A DNA stretch of 64,000 nt from Dyadobacter sp. CY347 (GCF_021502655.1 NZ_JAKFFT010000008.1:1-64000), one strand, 5' to 3'; numbered from the stretch's first letter, positions 35,195 to 44,925 are shown. Notes: a model not told the origin generated them from the sequence alone. Program-made: numbers and translations.

Positions 35195-36079
35195 TTAGAT
35201 AAATGTCCGCGTCCCTGAATAATTGTCCCGGAATTCCTTGGGCGTGCAGCCGTTTTTGTTTTTGAAAATACGGTTGAAATACGACAGATTATTAAATCCG
35301 CATTTGTAAGCAATTTCCGAAATCGTGTTCGAGGTGTTAATCAGCGACCTGGACGCGTGTCCCAGCCTGATCTCGTTCAGACTTTCGATGAATGTCTTGC
35401 CTGTCCGTTTTTTGATAAACCGGCTGAACGAAACTTCGGACATTCCCGCCAATTTTGAAACACCTTCCAGATTAACCTCCTTGTCATAATTGTCGCGCAT
35501 ATACGCAAACACTTTTTCAATTCTTCTGCTATTAAAGTTGACGCTTTCGCCTGTAAATGTGCTGTTTGAAAGCGTCCGCATGTTCCTGGAAACGGACAGA
35601 TCGTGCAGGATAGACATTAGTTCGAGAATGGAATCAAAACCGCTTTTCTGAACGAGTGCGGTAAGTCGCGGCGTAATGCGCTCGATGGTTTCCCTCGAAA
35701 AAGCAATTCCTTTTGAAGATTTTTCAAGCAATGACCGCACAAAAAACAGCTGATTGCGTTTCAGAAATTTATCATCAAACAGGTCACGGTGAAACTGGAC
35801 GGTAATTTCATGCACCTCAGGCCCGCCTTCCTGCCATTTGTACGCATTGGTTAGCCAGCCGTGCGGCAGATTGTTTCCTACCAACACCAGCTCGGCATCG
35901 TCAATAACTTCGGTATGATCTCCCACAATTCTTTTCACCCCCTTAGCCGACAACACCAGGTTCAACTCAAATTCATCGTGGCTGTGTAAAGGGAAATCAA
36001 AAACGGTTTTTTTCCTGGCGAAAATTGTAAAGCAGTCATACTGAGTCAATGGGGTAATTTCACGGTAAATTTCACTCAT
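35195..36079 (-). CDS. AraC-family transcriptional regulator
   Basis: The 294-residue regulator has an N-terminal cupin-like sensing domain (HSHDEFELNLVLSAKG, about 30-100) and a C-terminal double helix-turn-helix (about 190-290: LEGVSKLAGMSEVSFSRFIKKRTGK; ISEIAYKCGFNNLSYFNRIFK; CTPKEFR). It is divergent from the symporter gene and is probably the local regulator of the uptake locus to the right. A 12-bp inverted repeat directly upstream may be its binding site. Confidence 0.93.
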   Translation of the reverse strand: MSEIYREITPLTQYDCFTIFARKKTVFDFPLHSHDEFELNLVLSAKGVKRIVGDHTEVIDDAELVLVGNNLPHGWLTNAYKWQEGGPEVHEITVQFHRDLFDDKFLKRNQLFFVRSLLEKSSKGIAFSRETIERITPRLTALVQKSGFDSILELMSILHDLSVSRNMRTLSNSTFTGESVNFNSRRIEKVFAYMRDNYDKEVNLEGVSKLAGMSEVSFSRFIKKRTGKTFIESLNEIRLGHASRSLINTSNTISEIAYKCGFNNLSYFNRIFKNKNGCTPKEFRDNYSGTRTFI

Positions 36080-36383
36080 ACATTATTTTGGTTTACAAAG
36101 TGTGTTAATATAATGATTTAATGTTTAAAATGTATTATACCAAAATAATGAATTTTCAATCACATAGCTGCTAAATTGGAGCAGAAAATTTTAAATATGA
36201 CGGATTAGGAGACTTTTAATTTCATAGAATTCAAAATTTCAGATTCTGTTTATTTTAAAAATTACAATTCCAGATAAAATAGTACTATACTTAACACGCG
36301 ATTGTTGATCTGTTTGTAAAAAATATTCGTCGATTATTTTAAATTCACCACTATAAGAATATCATGGACGCCGGACCTTTTTC
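36080..36383. other. Divergent regulatory region between AraC and symporter genes
   Basis: This AT-rich 304-nt gap holds the inverted repeat listed separately near its left end. I see no RNA gene and no exact promoter for the symporter; weak -7-like sequences are common in such DNA. Confidence 0.5.
36081..36150. promoter_or_regulatory. Inverted repeat upstream of the AraC gene
   Basis: CATTATTTTGGT (36081-36092) and ACCAAAATAATG (36139-36150) are perfect 12-bp inverted arms separated by 46 nt, starting 1 nt upstream of the araC-type start codon. The spacing would suit DNA looping or two half-sites of a regulator. The arms are seen; the role is inferred. Confidence 0.45.
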
Positions 36384-38213
36384 ATGAAAATAAAACTGAT
36401 TGATTTCCTTGTCATCATTGCCTATCTGCTGCTGGTAACGGTGATTGGAATCATACTTAAAAAACAGGCGCAAAAAAGTAAGAATGATTACATGCTGGGC
36501 GGTAGATCCATGCCGTTCTGGATGCTGGGCGTCTCTAATGCATCGGGAATGTTCGATATTTCCGGGACTGTCTGGATGGTTTCTATTATGTTCGTTTACG
36601 GTGTCAAAAGCATCTGGCTGCCGTGGTTATGGCCGGTTTTTAACCAGATATTCATGATGGTTTACCTGTCAGTATGGCTGCGGCGATCCAATGTTTCAAC
36701 GGGTGCCGAATGGATGCTGACACGGTTTGGGAACACAGAGGACGCATTGCCATCGCATAAGACCATCATTGCATTTGCGCTCCTGAGTTGTCTTGGTTTC
36801 ATGGCTTACGGATTTATTGGATTGGGCAAGTTTATCGAGATTTTTATTCCCTGGCGTTTTGTCCAGCCATATTTGCCCTTTACAATTAGTCCCGACTATA
36901 CAGCGCATGTTTACGGGGTCATTTTTACATTGTTCACGGTTTTTTATTCATTACTGGGCGGCATGAAAAGTATCGTCTGGGCCGATCTGATCCATTATGC
37001 AATCATGGTTTTCGTATCCGTCGCCATCGCTGTTATTGCCATGATGGCACTGCATAATGTGCGTTCACTGCCCGTTCCTGTAGGCTGGAACGATTTGTTT
37101 TTTGGTAAAGAACTTGACCTGGATTGGAGCATGCACATTCCGGAAGTAAACGAGAAAATCAAGGCCAATGGCTTCTCACCTTTCGGTTATTTCTTTGCGT
37201 TAATGACAGCCAAAGGCATTTTAGCCAGTCTGGCCGGTCCTGTTCCCAGTTATGATATGCAAAAGATCCTTTCAACCAAAACACCCCGTGAGGCTGCATT
37301 GATGAGCATGATCGTAAATGTGGTGCTGCTTCCTACGCGTTATCTGCTCATTATCGGCGTCACCATTCTTGGCTTGCTGTTTTATAAAGATCTCAATATT
37401 TCAATCGCAGACAAAACGGATTTTGAACGGATCCTGCCTGCCGTGCTCAACACTTATATTCCGTCAGGTTTGCTTGGATTGGTGTTGGTGGGGCTGATGG
37501 GCGCTTTTATGGGAACATTTGCGGGCACATTCAATGCCGCGCAGGCTTATCTTGTTAATGACATTTACCTGAAATCATTTAATCCGAAAGCTACTAACAA
37601 GCAGATTTCCAGAATGAATTACCTGCTGGGCCTTGCCGTTGTGACGATCAGTATCCTGCTCGGTTTTCTGGCCAGAGACGTCAACAGCATTCTGCAATGG
37701 ATCGTCTCAGCGCTTTTTGGCGGTTACATTGCTTCTAATGTGCTGAAATGGCATTGGTGGCGGTTTAATAGCAGTGGTTTTTTCTGGGGAATGCTTTCGG
37801 GTATTCTCTGCGCATTGGTGGCTCCATACATTTTCCGGGGAACCGTCCCGCTATTTTATTTTCCAATAATCCTGCTGATTTCAACGATTGGCGCGGTTGC
37901 AGGCTCATTGCTAACGCCTCCCACAGATTTTGAAACATTAAAGAACTTCTACAAAACGATCCGGCCTTGGGGCTTTTGGGGACCGGTGGCAGATGCTGTA
38001 AAATCGGAAGATCCGCTGTTTGAACCCAACCAAAATTTCAAGTGGGATATGTTTAATGTTCTGGTTGGTATCATTGCACAGACTTCCATTACTGCACTGC
38101 CTGTATTTCTGGTGCTGCTCATGCCGACAGAAACAGCGATTGCAGCAGTCATACTAGCCCTATCCGCATTGATCCTCTGGAAAACCTGGTATAAGAAGTT
38201 GCCCAATCATTAG
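36384..38213 (+). CDS. Sodium:solute symporter (SSS family)
   Basis: The 609-residue inner-membrane protein has about 13-14 hydrophobic helices. It starts MKIKLIDFLVIIAYLLLV and has the early SSS block NDYMLGGRSMPFWMLGVSNASGMFDISGTVW. It would import a sugar, sugar acid or similar solute with Na+. It lies between an AraC regulator and a SusC/SusD pair, so it probably carries the solute across the inner membrane after SusCD brings it across the outer membrane. Confidence 0.93.
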   Translation: MKIKLIDFLVIIAYLLLVTVIGIILKKQAQKSKNDYMLGGRSMPFWMLGVSNASGMFDISGTVWMVSIMFVYGVKSIWLPWLWPVFNQIFMMVYLSVWLRRSNVSTGAEWMLTRFGNTEDALPSHKTIIAFALLSCLGFMAYGFIGLGKFIEIFIPWRFVQPYLPFTISPDYTAHVYGVIFTLFTVFYSLLGGMKSIVWADLIHYAIMVFVSVAIAVIAMMALHNVRSLPVPVGWNDLFFGKELDLDWSMHIPEVNEKIKANGFSPFGYFFALMTAKGILASLAGPVPSYDMQKILSTKTPREAALMSMIVNVVLLPTRYLLIIGVTILGLLFYKDLNISIADKTDFERILPAVLNTYIPSGLLGLVLVGLMGAFMGTFAGTFNAAQAYLVNDIYLKSFNPKATNKQISRMNYLLGLAVVTISILLGFLARDVNSILQWIVSALFGGYIASNVLKWHWWRFNSSGFFWGMLSGILCALVAPYIFRGTVPLFYFPIILLISTIGAVAGSLLTPPTDFETLKNFYKTIRPWGFWGPVADAVKSEDPLFEPNQNFKWDMFNVLVGIIAQTSITALPVFLVLLMPTETAIAAVILALSALILWKTWYKKLPNH

Positions 38214-38545
38214 ATCGTAAAAACCTGACTCACGCAATGAAAGTTGCCCCTGAAATTGCTAGACAAAATCTGAACGTATATAGATAGGCGACATTCTTGA
38301 TAATAGTATTAGCACAGAAAAATTCGCCTGTACAATTTCTTAAAGCTTAATGCTGATAAACAAGGCATTACAGCAGATTTTAAAGAAAAAAAAAGTACAT
38401 AACACATTGAATAACTGTCAGAAATGTGTTATTTTTAGATAAAAAAGAATTATAACGGTATGCTCTACTAGGTGGTATATTTGAGCCGGATTTTGCAAGA
38501 TCCAATGTTACCAATTTGATTAACCTATTCCAGAAAAGAAAGCGT
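38214..38545. other. Intergenic region ahead of susC
   Basis: This AT-rich 332-nt gap contains one exact -7 box near its right end (listed separately). I see no RNA gene, no strong hairpin and no clear terminator for the symporter gene. Confidence 0.5.
38476..38483 (+). promoter_or_regulatory. -7 box ahead of susC
   Basis: TATATTTG matches TAnnTTTG, 62 nt before the ATG at 38546. The -33 position reads TAA rather than TTG, which suggests an activator-dependent promoter or a chance match. Confidence 0.35.
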
Positions 38546-41500
38546 ATGAAAAAACTTGTACTGAACATTGTGTTGGTACTTCTCTCCATGCTCGCCCTCA
38601 ACGGCTATGCACAGGAAATGACAGTATCCGGGAAAGTAAATGACGCATCCGGCGGAGAAATCGCCGGTGTGAACGTTGTGGTGAAGGGAACGACGCGGGG
38701 AACAACAACCAACGATAAGGGGGAATATTCCATTTCCGTTGACAAAGGAAAAACTTTAACATTCAGCTACATTGGCTACGTTTCCAAAGAAGTGGTGGTG
38801 AATGCAAGTGTGGTGGATGTGAGCCTGGCTGCCGAAGCCACTGCATTGAATGAGGTTGTGGTTACTGCCCTGGGTATCAGCCGCGATAAACGTGCACTCG
38901 CCTATTCCATTACGGAAGTGAACGGCAATAACCTGACAGCTGCCCGGGAAGCGAACCTGGGTAACTCATTAGCCGGGCGTGTTGCCGGGGTTAATGTAAG
39001 CAAAGTGGCATCTGGCCCTGCCGGATCATCCCGCGTGATTATCCGTGGTAACAAGTCGCTTCAAGGCAATAACCAGCCGCTTTATGTAATCGATGGTATC
39101 CCTATGGATAACAGCAATTTCGGACAGGCAGGTCTTTGGGGCGGATCGGATGAAGGAGATGGATTGTCCAGCATCAACCCGGACGACATTGAATCAATAA
39201 CGGTGTTAAAAGGGGCTAACGCAGCCGCACTTTACGGTTCGCGCGCTGCCAACGGGGTTATCAACGTAACCACAAAACGCGGCACCAAAAGAAAAGGCGT
39301 CGGCATTGAATTCGGCTCAAATTATGTTTTTGAAAAATTAAATGACCTTTCTGACCTGCAACATTCGTATGGAGCAGGCGGTTATGTAAACGGCGTTGCC
39401 AGCAAGCCCGCCAACCAGGCCCAGGCTTACGACTGGGGCGACGATTCATGGGGACCAAAGTTTGACAACAGCCAGGCGATTGGTTTTGATGGTAAAATGC
39501 ACCCTTATTCCTACGCCGGCGACAATTTTTCACGCTATTTGAAAACAGGATATGCGTTTACAAACAACCTTGCATTCTCCGGTGGAAATGAAACACAAAA
39601 TTTCCGTGCGTCGGTAACCAACCTGAAAAGCACAACCATTATCCCGAACTCTGGTTTTGACAGGATTAACCTTTCATTGTCTACGCAATCGAAATTTGGC
39701 AAAAGACTGTTTTTCGATGCCAAGGTGCTTTACTCAGAAGAAAAAGCGAAAAACAGACCTAATGTTTCTGACTCACCAGGTAATGCCATTCAATCGATCT
39801 GGCGGATTCCGGGTGACCAGAATGTGCTGGATTACTACGGAGATCCTGCAAAACCGGGTGCTATCCCGGCAGGCACCGACCCCGCCAGCCTCGCTGTCTG
39901 GGGTGTGTCCGAGTCGAGATCAGTAGGAGAAGAAATGCAGCAGGCCAGCAACAACTGGGGCCAGAATCCATATTGGGTTGCTTACCAATTCATCAAATCT
40001 GACCAGAAAAACAGGATTATCACTTCCGGTCAATTGAAATACCAGATTACGGACTGGCTTTTCATCCAGGGACGTGTAGGTCTTGACAAATACAGCAGAC
40101 GGGCAGAAGCCCTAACGCCGGAAGGCACAGGTTACCAGCGCGGCGGTGCCCGAAATCTGGGAAACTGGGATGTATCGGAGCTTAATGCAGAGTATACCAT
40201 TGGCGCATCCAAGGAATTTGGAAAAATTGGATTTACGGCTTTCGCAGGCGGAAACAGGATGCGGAGGAAGTACGAATACACAAATATTTACGGCAACGGA
40301 TTCAATGTCCAGTTCTTCCCTGCTTTGAACAATGTGAAAGAAAGATCCTTTAATTACGATCCAAAAGAAAGTGGTATCAATTCGCTTCTGGGATCGGCGG
40401 AAGTCTCTTACGACGGCTATCTGTTCCTTACAGCAACAGCAAGAAATGACTGGTTTTCAGTGCTTAACCCGGCAACAAACAGCATCTTATATCCATCTTT
40501 GGGTGGTAGCTTTGTTTTCTCTGATGCCTTCAAAGGACTTCCAGCGTGGTTATCTTATGGTAAAGTAAGGGCATCCTGGGCACAGGTTGGTAATGTTACA
40601 ATAGATGCTTACCAAAACAATCTGACCTATTCTCTGAATGGAAACGCGCATTTGGGAATCCCTATGGCTTCATTTTCTCAGGCAATGGGCAATGGCGGAA
40701 ACATCCCGAATCCGGCGCTCAAACCTTTGACTGTAACAGAAACCGAAGTCGGAATTGATTTCAGGGTTTTCAACAACAAGCTGGGCATTGACTTCACCTA
40801 CTACGACCAGCAAACTACGGACGATATCCTGAATGCTACAATCTCGAAAGCTTCGGGCTTCGGCAGCACTTCTGTGAACCTGGGTAAATTACAAAACCGT
40901 GGTATCGAGCTTTTGTTATCTGCAACGCCGCTCAAAAGCAACAACCTGGTATGGGACGTAACGGTGAACCTTGCGAAAAACAACAGCAAGGTGAAATCGC
41001 TTATTGAAGGAACAACAGAATTGGTCATGGATGAGCCAAGGACGCGGAATGCATTTGTTAAGAACATTGTAGGCCAGCCATTTGGAATGATTACCGGACG
41101 CGTGCAGAAAATGTCACCGGATGGTCAGCCTGTATTCGATAAAGATGGCCGTCCGGTAAGCGAGGCCGGCTATAAGGTCATTGGAAACGGCATTGCAAAA
41201 ATGACTGGTGGTGTGACCAATGCATTCAATTACAAAGGATTTGACCTCTCGTTCCTGGTTGACTTCAAAGTGGGTGGCGACATTCTTTCGGGAACAAACA
41301 TGAGGCTGGACCAGTGGGGATTGAGCAAAGCTTCGTTACAAGGTCGCGAAGGTGAAGCGCCGCTTACAGTAACCGGCGTGACGCAGGAAGGAACCGAGTA
41401 CAAGCCATTTAACAAAACACTCACTCCTTTGGAAGCCTACAATTACTGGGGTGCCGTGGGTGGTGAAGGAGACAATGCTGTAACCACAATGTATCTCTAC

Positions 41501-41746
41501 GATGCTTCATTTATTAAATTGAGACAGCTCACCGTAGGATATTCATTCCCGAAAAAACTGCTTTCAAAAACGCCATTGCAAAACCTGTCGCTGTCGTTTG
41601 TAGGTCGTAACCTGGCTATTTTGTTTAAAAATACGCCGAACATTGATCCTGAATCCAACTATGCAAATGGTAACTCGCAGGGTTTTGATTACTTCGGATT
41701 TCCTTCGACACGCAGCTATGGTTTCAATCTGAGAGCAACATTCTAA
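38546..41746 (+). CDS. SusC/RagA-type TonB-linked outer-membrane transporter
   Basis: The 1066-residue transporter has a signal peptide (MKKLVLNIVLVLLSMLALNGYAQ), a carboxypeptidase-regulatory-like domain (about 25-100, FSYIGYVSKEV), a TonB-box-like LNEVVVTALG, and a plug with VIIRGNKSL and PLYVIDGIPMDNSNF. The plug continues ITVLKGANAAALYGSRAANGVINVTTKRG, then the barrel ends YGFNLRATF. The ATG at 38546 gives the signal peptide directly; an in-frame Met 30 nt upstream adds only charged residues. SusD follows after 10 nt. Substrate unknown. Confidence 0.96.
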   Translation: MKKLVLNIVLVLLSMLALNGYAQEMTVSGKVNDASGGEIAGVNVVVKGTTRGTTTNDKGEYSISVDKGKTLTFSYIGYVSKEVVVNASVVDVSLAAEATALNEVVVTALGISRDKRALAYSITEVNGNNLTAAREANLGNSLAGRVAGVNVSKVASGPAGSSRVIIRGNKSLQGNNQPLYVIDGIPMDNSNFGQAGLWGGSDEGDGLSSINPDDIESITVLKGANAAALYGSRAANGVINVTTKRGTKRKGVGIEFGSNYVFEKLNDLSDLQHSYGAGGYVNGVASKPANQAQAYDWGDDSWGPKFDNSQAIGFDGKMHPYSYAGDNFSRYLKTGYAFTNNLAFSGGNETQNFRASVTNLKSTTIIPNSGFDRINLSLSTQSKFGKRLFFDAKVLYSEEKAKNRPNVSDSPGNAIQSIWRIPGDQNVLDYYGDPAKPGAIPAGTDPASLAVWGVSESRSVGEEMQQASNNWGQNPYWVAYQFIKSDQKNRIITSGQLKYQITDWLFIQGRVGLDKYSRRAEALTPEGTGYQRGGARNLGNWDVSELNAEYTIGASKEFGKIGFTAFAGGNRMRRKYEYTNIYGNGFNVQFFPALNNVKERSFNYDPKESGINSLLGSAEVSYDGYLFLTATARNDWFSVLNPATNSILYPSLGGSFVFSDAFKGLPAWLSYGKVRASWAQVGNVTIDAYQNNLTYSLNGNAHLGIPMASFSQAMGNGGNIPNPALKPLTVTETEVGIDFRVFNNKLGIDFTYYDQQTTDDILNATISKASGFGSTSVNLGKLQNRGIELLLSATPLKSNNLVWDVTVNLAKNNSKVKSLIEGTTELVMDEPRTRNAFVKNIVGQPFGMITGRVQKMSPDGQPVFDKDGRPVSEAGYKVIGNGIAKMTGGVTNAFNYKGFDLSFLVDFKVGGDILSGTNMRLDQWGLSKASLQGREGEAPLTVTGVTQEGTEYKPFNKTLTPLEAYNYWGAVGGEGDNAVTTMYLYDASFIKLRQLTVGYSFPKKLLSKTPLQNLSLSFVGRNLAILFKNTPNIDPESNYANGNSQGFDYFGFPSTRSYGFNLRATF

Positions 41747-41756
41747 TTAACGAAAG

Positions 41757-43340
41757 ATGAAAAATTTGAAAAAATATATAAAATACGGATTGGCAGCAGT
41801 GTTGGTAACGGGTTGTGACACAAAACAATTACACGATTTGAACATTAACCCACAGGCCTTGAACGAGGTGAATCTTAACTTCATTTTCACTTCGGCTGAA
41901 CTGGGCATTGCCTCCAACGGTTCCTCGGGCGATAACCGCTTTATTGACTGGCGTACAAACATCGGCATGTTCTCCTATGCCATTCAGCACCTGGCGAATT
42001 CGGGCGGTGGCATAGCTCCCGGCGACAAATACACGGTTAATTCAGAAACCAATGCGGCGCCATTTGAATTTACCTATAATGACCAGCTCAAAAATGTTGC
42101 AGAAATCCTGAAACAATCTGGCCCTGGTGGTTTTGCGGAAGGAAAGTATAAGAATATGCGTGAAGCTGCCCGGATTATCCGTGCGTTCAGCTTCGCCCGC
42201 CTTACTGACCTTTACGGCAATATTCCTTACTTTGAAGCCAATAAGGGCATCGAAGGGATCTTTTTCCCAAAATATGATACGCAGGATGCCGTCTATGCCG
42301 ACTTGCTGAAAGAGCTTGACGAGGCCACGGCTGCTTTGAACGCGTCCAATCCGGATGAAGGATTTAAAACCGCGGATTTCATCTACAATGGTGACATTGC
42401 CAGATGGAAAAAATGGGGCTATTCCTTAATGCTGCGTCTGGCTATGCGTATCTCGAATGTTGATGCAGCGAAAGCGGCAACTTACGTAACGAAGGCTGCC
42501 GCAGGAGGTGTCTTCGCGAGCAATGCAGATAATGTGTGGGTCAAATTGGCTGACGGTCCAAGTGAATGGGTGAATCAAAATGGTATTTCCCGGGCATTTG
42601 ATGCGGGTGATGGCGGGCAGCCTACTTACCTGAGCGCTACACTGGTTAATTTCCTGAAAGGCACTAACCAGGCAGCTGCCACTGACGATGACCCTCGGTT
42701 GATGATCATTAGCGGAGGAATTGGCAGCGGAACGGTGAATACGGATCCTGTTAAGCAAAAAGGAATGCCTAACGGATACGATCTGGCCATGCTTGAAAAA
42801 TTCGAAAACCAGAAACCGCTGGATGTGTCCAAAACCTATTCAAGAATTAACGCCAAAATGCTGCAGGATTCTGATCCTTACATGATCATGAACTATGGCG
42901 AAGTCGAATTTCTGCTTGCGGAAGCGATAGAGCGGAAGATCGGAACTGGCATTGCGGGGACTGCAAAGTCGCATTACGAGGCTGGCGTAAAGGCTTCTAT
43001 GCAAATGTATACGCCTTTTGATGCATCATTGACTGTCTCCGATGCGGCTGTCACACAATATCTCACCACTTATCCTTACGGCGTTACAAAGCCTGCATTG
43101 GAAATGATCGGCGAGCAGATGTGGGTGAACAAATTTTTTAACTGGTGGGAAGCTTGGTCGGACTGGAGAAGAACGGGATATCCTAAATTGACGCCGACAA
43201 ATTACCCTGGTAACGTTACAAACGGGACAATTCCTGTAAGGTTGCGCTATCCGACCAATGAAGTTGCCGGAAATCCGAATTATCAAACAGGCGCAACGCT
43301 GCCAGACGAATTCACGACCAAAGTTTGGTGGGACAAATAG
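41757..43340 (+). CDS. SusD/RagB-type nutrient-binding lipoprotein
   Basis: The 527-residue surface lipoprotein has a basic N-terminus (MKNLKKYIKYGLAAVLVTGC) with lipobox cysteine C20. The mature part starts LHDLNINPQALNEVNLNFIFTSAELG, typical of the SusD-like_2 group, with TPR helices around MREAARIIRAFSFARLTDLYGNIPYFEA. It caps the SusC barrel and delivers ligand. It is the last gene of the locus; no glycosidase or sulfatase follows. Confidence 0.95.
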   Translation: MKNLKKYIKYGLAAVLVTGCDTKQLHDLNINPQALNEVNLNFIFTSAELGIASNGSSGDNRFIDWRTNIGMFSYAIQHLANSGGGIAPGDKYTVNSETNAAPFEFTYNDQLKNVAEILKQSGPGGFAEGKYKNMREAARIIRAFSFARLTDLYGNIPYFEANKGIEGIFFPKYDTQDAVYADLLKELDEATAALNASNPDEGFKTADFIYNGDIARWKKWGYSLMLRLAMRISNVDAAKAATYVTKAAAGGVFASNADNVWVKLADGPSEWVNQNGISRAFDAGDGGQPTYLSATLVNFLKGTNQAAATDDDPRLMIISGGIGSGTVNTDPVKQKGMPNGYDLAMLEKFENQKPLDVSKTYSRINAKMLQDSDPYMIMNYGEVEFLLAEAIERKIGTGIAGTAKSHYEAGVKASMQMYTPFDASLTVSDAAVTQYLTTYPYGVTKPALEMIGEQMWVNKFFNWWEAWSDWRRTGYPKLTPTNYPGNVTNGTIPVRLRYPTNEVAGNPNYQTGATLPDEFTTKVWWDK

Positions 43341-43364
43341 TATAAATTAGTAGATATAATTCAA

Positions 43365-43398
43365 AAGGTGCCCTGAATATTTTGGGGCATCTTTTTGT
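43365..43398 (+). terminator. Terminator of the SusC/SusD operon
   Basis: AGGTGCCC pairs with GGGGCATCT (8 bp including one G-T pair) around an AT-rich loop and is followed by TTTTTG. It begins 25 nt after the susD-type stop. Confidence 0.8.
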
Positions 43399-43407
43399 TT
43401 TTTATCC

Positions 43408-43415
43408 TAATTTTG
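43408..43415 (+). promoter_or_regulatory. -7 box ahead of the cupin gene
   Basis: TAATTTTG matches TAnnTTTG, 33 nt before the ATG at 43449. TTG triplets lie 10 and 23 nt upstream rather than 19-20. The box supports the start at 43449 over the frame opening at 43395, which overlaps the terminator. Confidence 0.35.
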
Positions 43416-43448
43416 AAACTATCACTGATTTTACCAACATCACGATTT

Positions 43449-43964
43449 ATGATACAATCTTTCACCGCGACAGCCGATAAGGATGTCGTTTTTGCAAAAG
43501 TTCAGCAATTTATAGACGAACAGGGCTTCACCGTTGTAAGCAAGGATCATTCAAGACCCTGGGGAGGTTTTTTTGTTTTGGAAGAGTCAGAAGCGCCGAA
43601 ATTCATATCCACGTTCTTCCCTCATTTATCTATTGAAGATTTTGCAGGTTACGAAAAACTCAGCCCAAAAATACTGGTTGTAGCCCCTAATAAGCGACTT
43701 TCGTGGCAGTACCACCACCGACGTGCGGAAATTTGGAAAGTAATCGGCGGCAATGCAGGCATTGTGATCAGCGATACGGATGAAGAAACACCATTGCGCC
43801 AGCTGCCGATCGGAACGGTTGTGGAGCTGCAACAAGGAGAGCGTCACCGTTTGGTAGGCGTTGATGAATGGGGTTTTGTGGCAGAAATCTGGAAACATAC
43901 AGATGCCGCAAATCCATCGGACGAAGACGATATCGTCCGCGTGCAAGACGATTTCGGAAGATAA
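43449..43964 (+). CDS. Stand-alone mannose-6-phosphate isomerase-type cupin
   Basis: This 171-residue protein is a single cupin like the C-terminal domain of bifunctional GDP-mannose pyrophosphorylase/phosphomannose isomerase (MannoseP_isomer). It has LSWQYHHRRAEIWKVIGG with metal-binding histidines and glutamate, then GERHRLVG and the family ending DEDDIVRVQDDFGR. It may isomerise a phosphosugar or be a binding protein. The start MIQSFTATADK is chosen because the upstream part overlaps a terminator and a -7 box. Confidence 0.82.
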   Translation: MIQSFTATADKDVVFAKVQQFIDEQGFTVVSKDHSRPWGGFFVLEESEAPKFISTFFPHLSIEDFAGYEKLSPKILVVAPNKRLSWQYHHRRAEIWKVIGGNAGIVISDTDEETPLRQLPIGTVVELQQGERHRLVGVDEWGFVAEIWKHTDAANPSDEDDIVRVQDDFGR

Positions 43965-43974
43965 AAATTGAGAT

Positions 43975-44002
43975 TTTCCCGTCGGTTTAAACCGACGGGA
44001 AA
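43975..44002. terminator. Hairpin terminator after the cupin gene
   Basis: TTTCCCGTCGGTTT is followed directly by its reverse complement, a 28-nt perfect palindrome with no separate loop, then TTTATATT. It begins 10 nt after the stop codon. Confidence 0.7.
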
Positions 44003-44037
44003 TTTATATTTAAATCAAAACATTTAGACATTAGACC

Positions 44038-44925
44038 ATGAAATTCGGGAAAGTTGATAATCCAGAAGACATTGATTTTACATTGCCGGAGGATGCCGCT
44101 GCTAACAAGAAATTGTTGAAAGGCGCAAAAAAAGGCAAGCCGAATATTTACATTGGTTGCGCTAAATGGAACAAGGCGGATCTCAAAAGTTTTTATCCCA
44201 AAGGAACAAAAGACGAGCTGGCTTATTATGCAACGCAGTTCAACAGCATTGAGTTAAATGCGACTTTTTATAACAATTTCCCCGTTGAAACGATCGAAAG
44301 CTGGTACAACAAAACCCCCGCCGAATTCCGTTTCTTCCCAAAACTGCATCAGGGAATAAGTCACTGGAAAAGATTAAAAGAAGCGAAGGAACCAACAGAA
44401 GTGTATCTGGACGGCATTGCGCATTTGCAGGAAAAACTTGGAATGCTGTTTTTACAAATGCCTGATAACTTTGCCCCGAAAAACTGGGAGTTTCTGAAAG
44501 CGTATCTCGAAGAATGGCCATCAGGATTTCCACTTGCGCTGGAACTGCGTCATAAAGGCTGGTACGACGGGTCTTTCGACAGCGAAGAACTTTATAAAGT
44601 TTTAGAAAAAAACAACATTACCCACATCGTCACAGACTCAGCCGGTCGCCGTGATTTGCTGCACATGCGGTTGACAACACCGACTGCATTTGTGCGCTAT
44701 AATGGTGCAAATGTGGATTCTGATTACACCAGGCTGGATGACTGGTTTGAAAGATTGAAATTATGGACGGAAGAAGGGATTAAAAATATTTACTTCTTCG
44801 TTCACCAAAATCACGAAGAGGCATCGCCATTATTATCTGCTTACCTGATCGAAAAATTCAACGAAAAGCTGGGAACGAAGCTCACAGTGCCAGCGCAACC
44901 GACACCCATTACCACTAAAAAATAA
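44038..44925 (+). CDS. DUF72 family protein (YecE-like)
   Basis: The 295-residue TIM-barrel-like protein of the DUF72 family has IYIGCAKWNKADLKSFYP (about 37-54), FNSIELNATFYNNFP, FPKLHQGISHWKRL, LGMLFLQMPDNFAP, ALELRHKGWY and YFFVHQNHEEASP. The family is widespread and its function is unknown. An N-terminal extension of about 35 charged residues precedes the core. It is a single-gene unit. Confidence 0.92.
   Translation: MKFGKVDNPEDIDFTLPEDAAANKKLLKGAKKGKPNIYIGCAKWNKADLKSFYPKGTKDELAYYATQFNSIELNATFYNNFPVETIESWYNKTPAEFRFFPKLHQGISHWKRLKEAKEPTEVYLDGIAHLQEKLGMLFLQMPDNFAPKNWEFLKAYLEEWPSGFPLALELRHKGWYDGSFDSEELYKVLEKNNITHIVTDSAGRRDLLHMRLTTPTAFVRYNGANVDSDYTRLDDWFERLKLWTEEGIKNIYFFVHQNHEEASPLLSAYLIEKFNEKLGTKLTVPAQPTPITTKK

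Noticed and set aside
43395..43448. Extended N-terminus of the cupin protein
   Set aside because: This stretch overlaps the SusCD terminator T-run and an exact -7 box; the cupin begins naturally at 43449.
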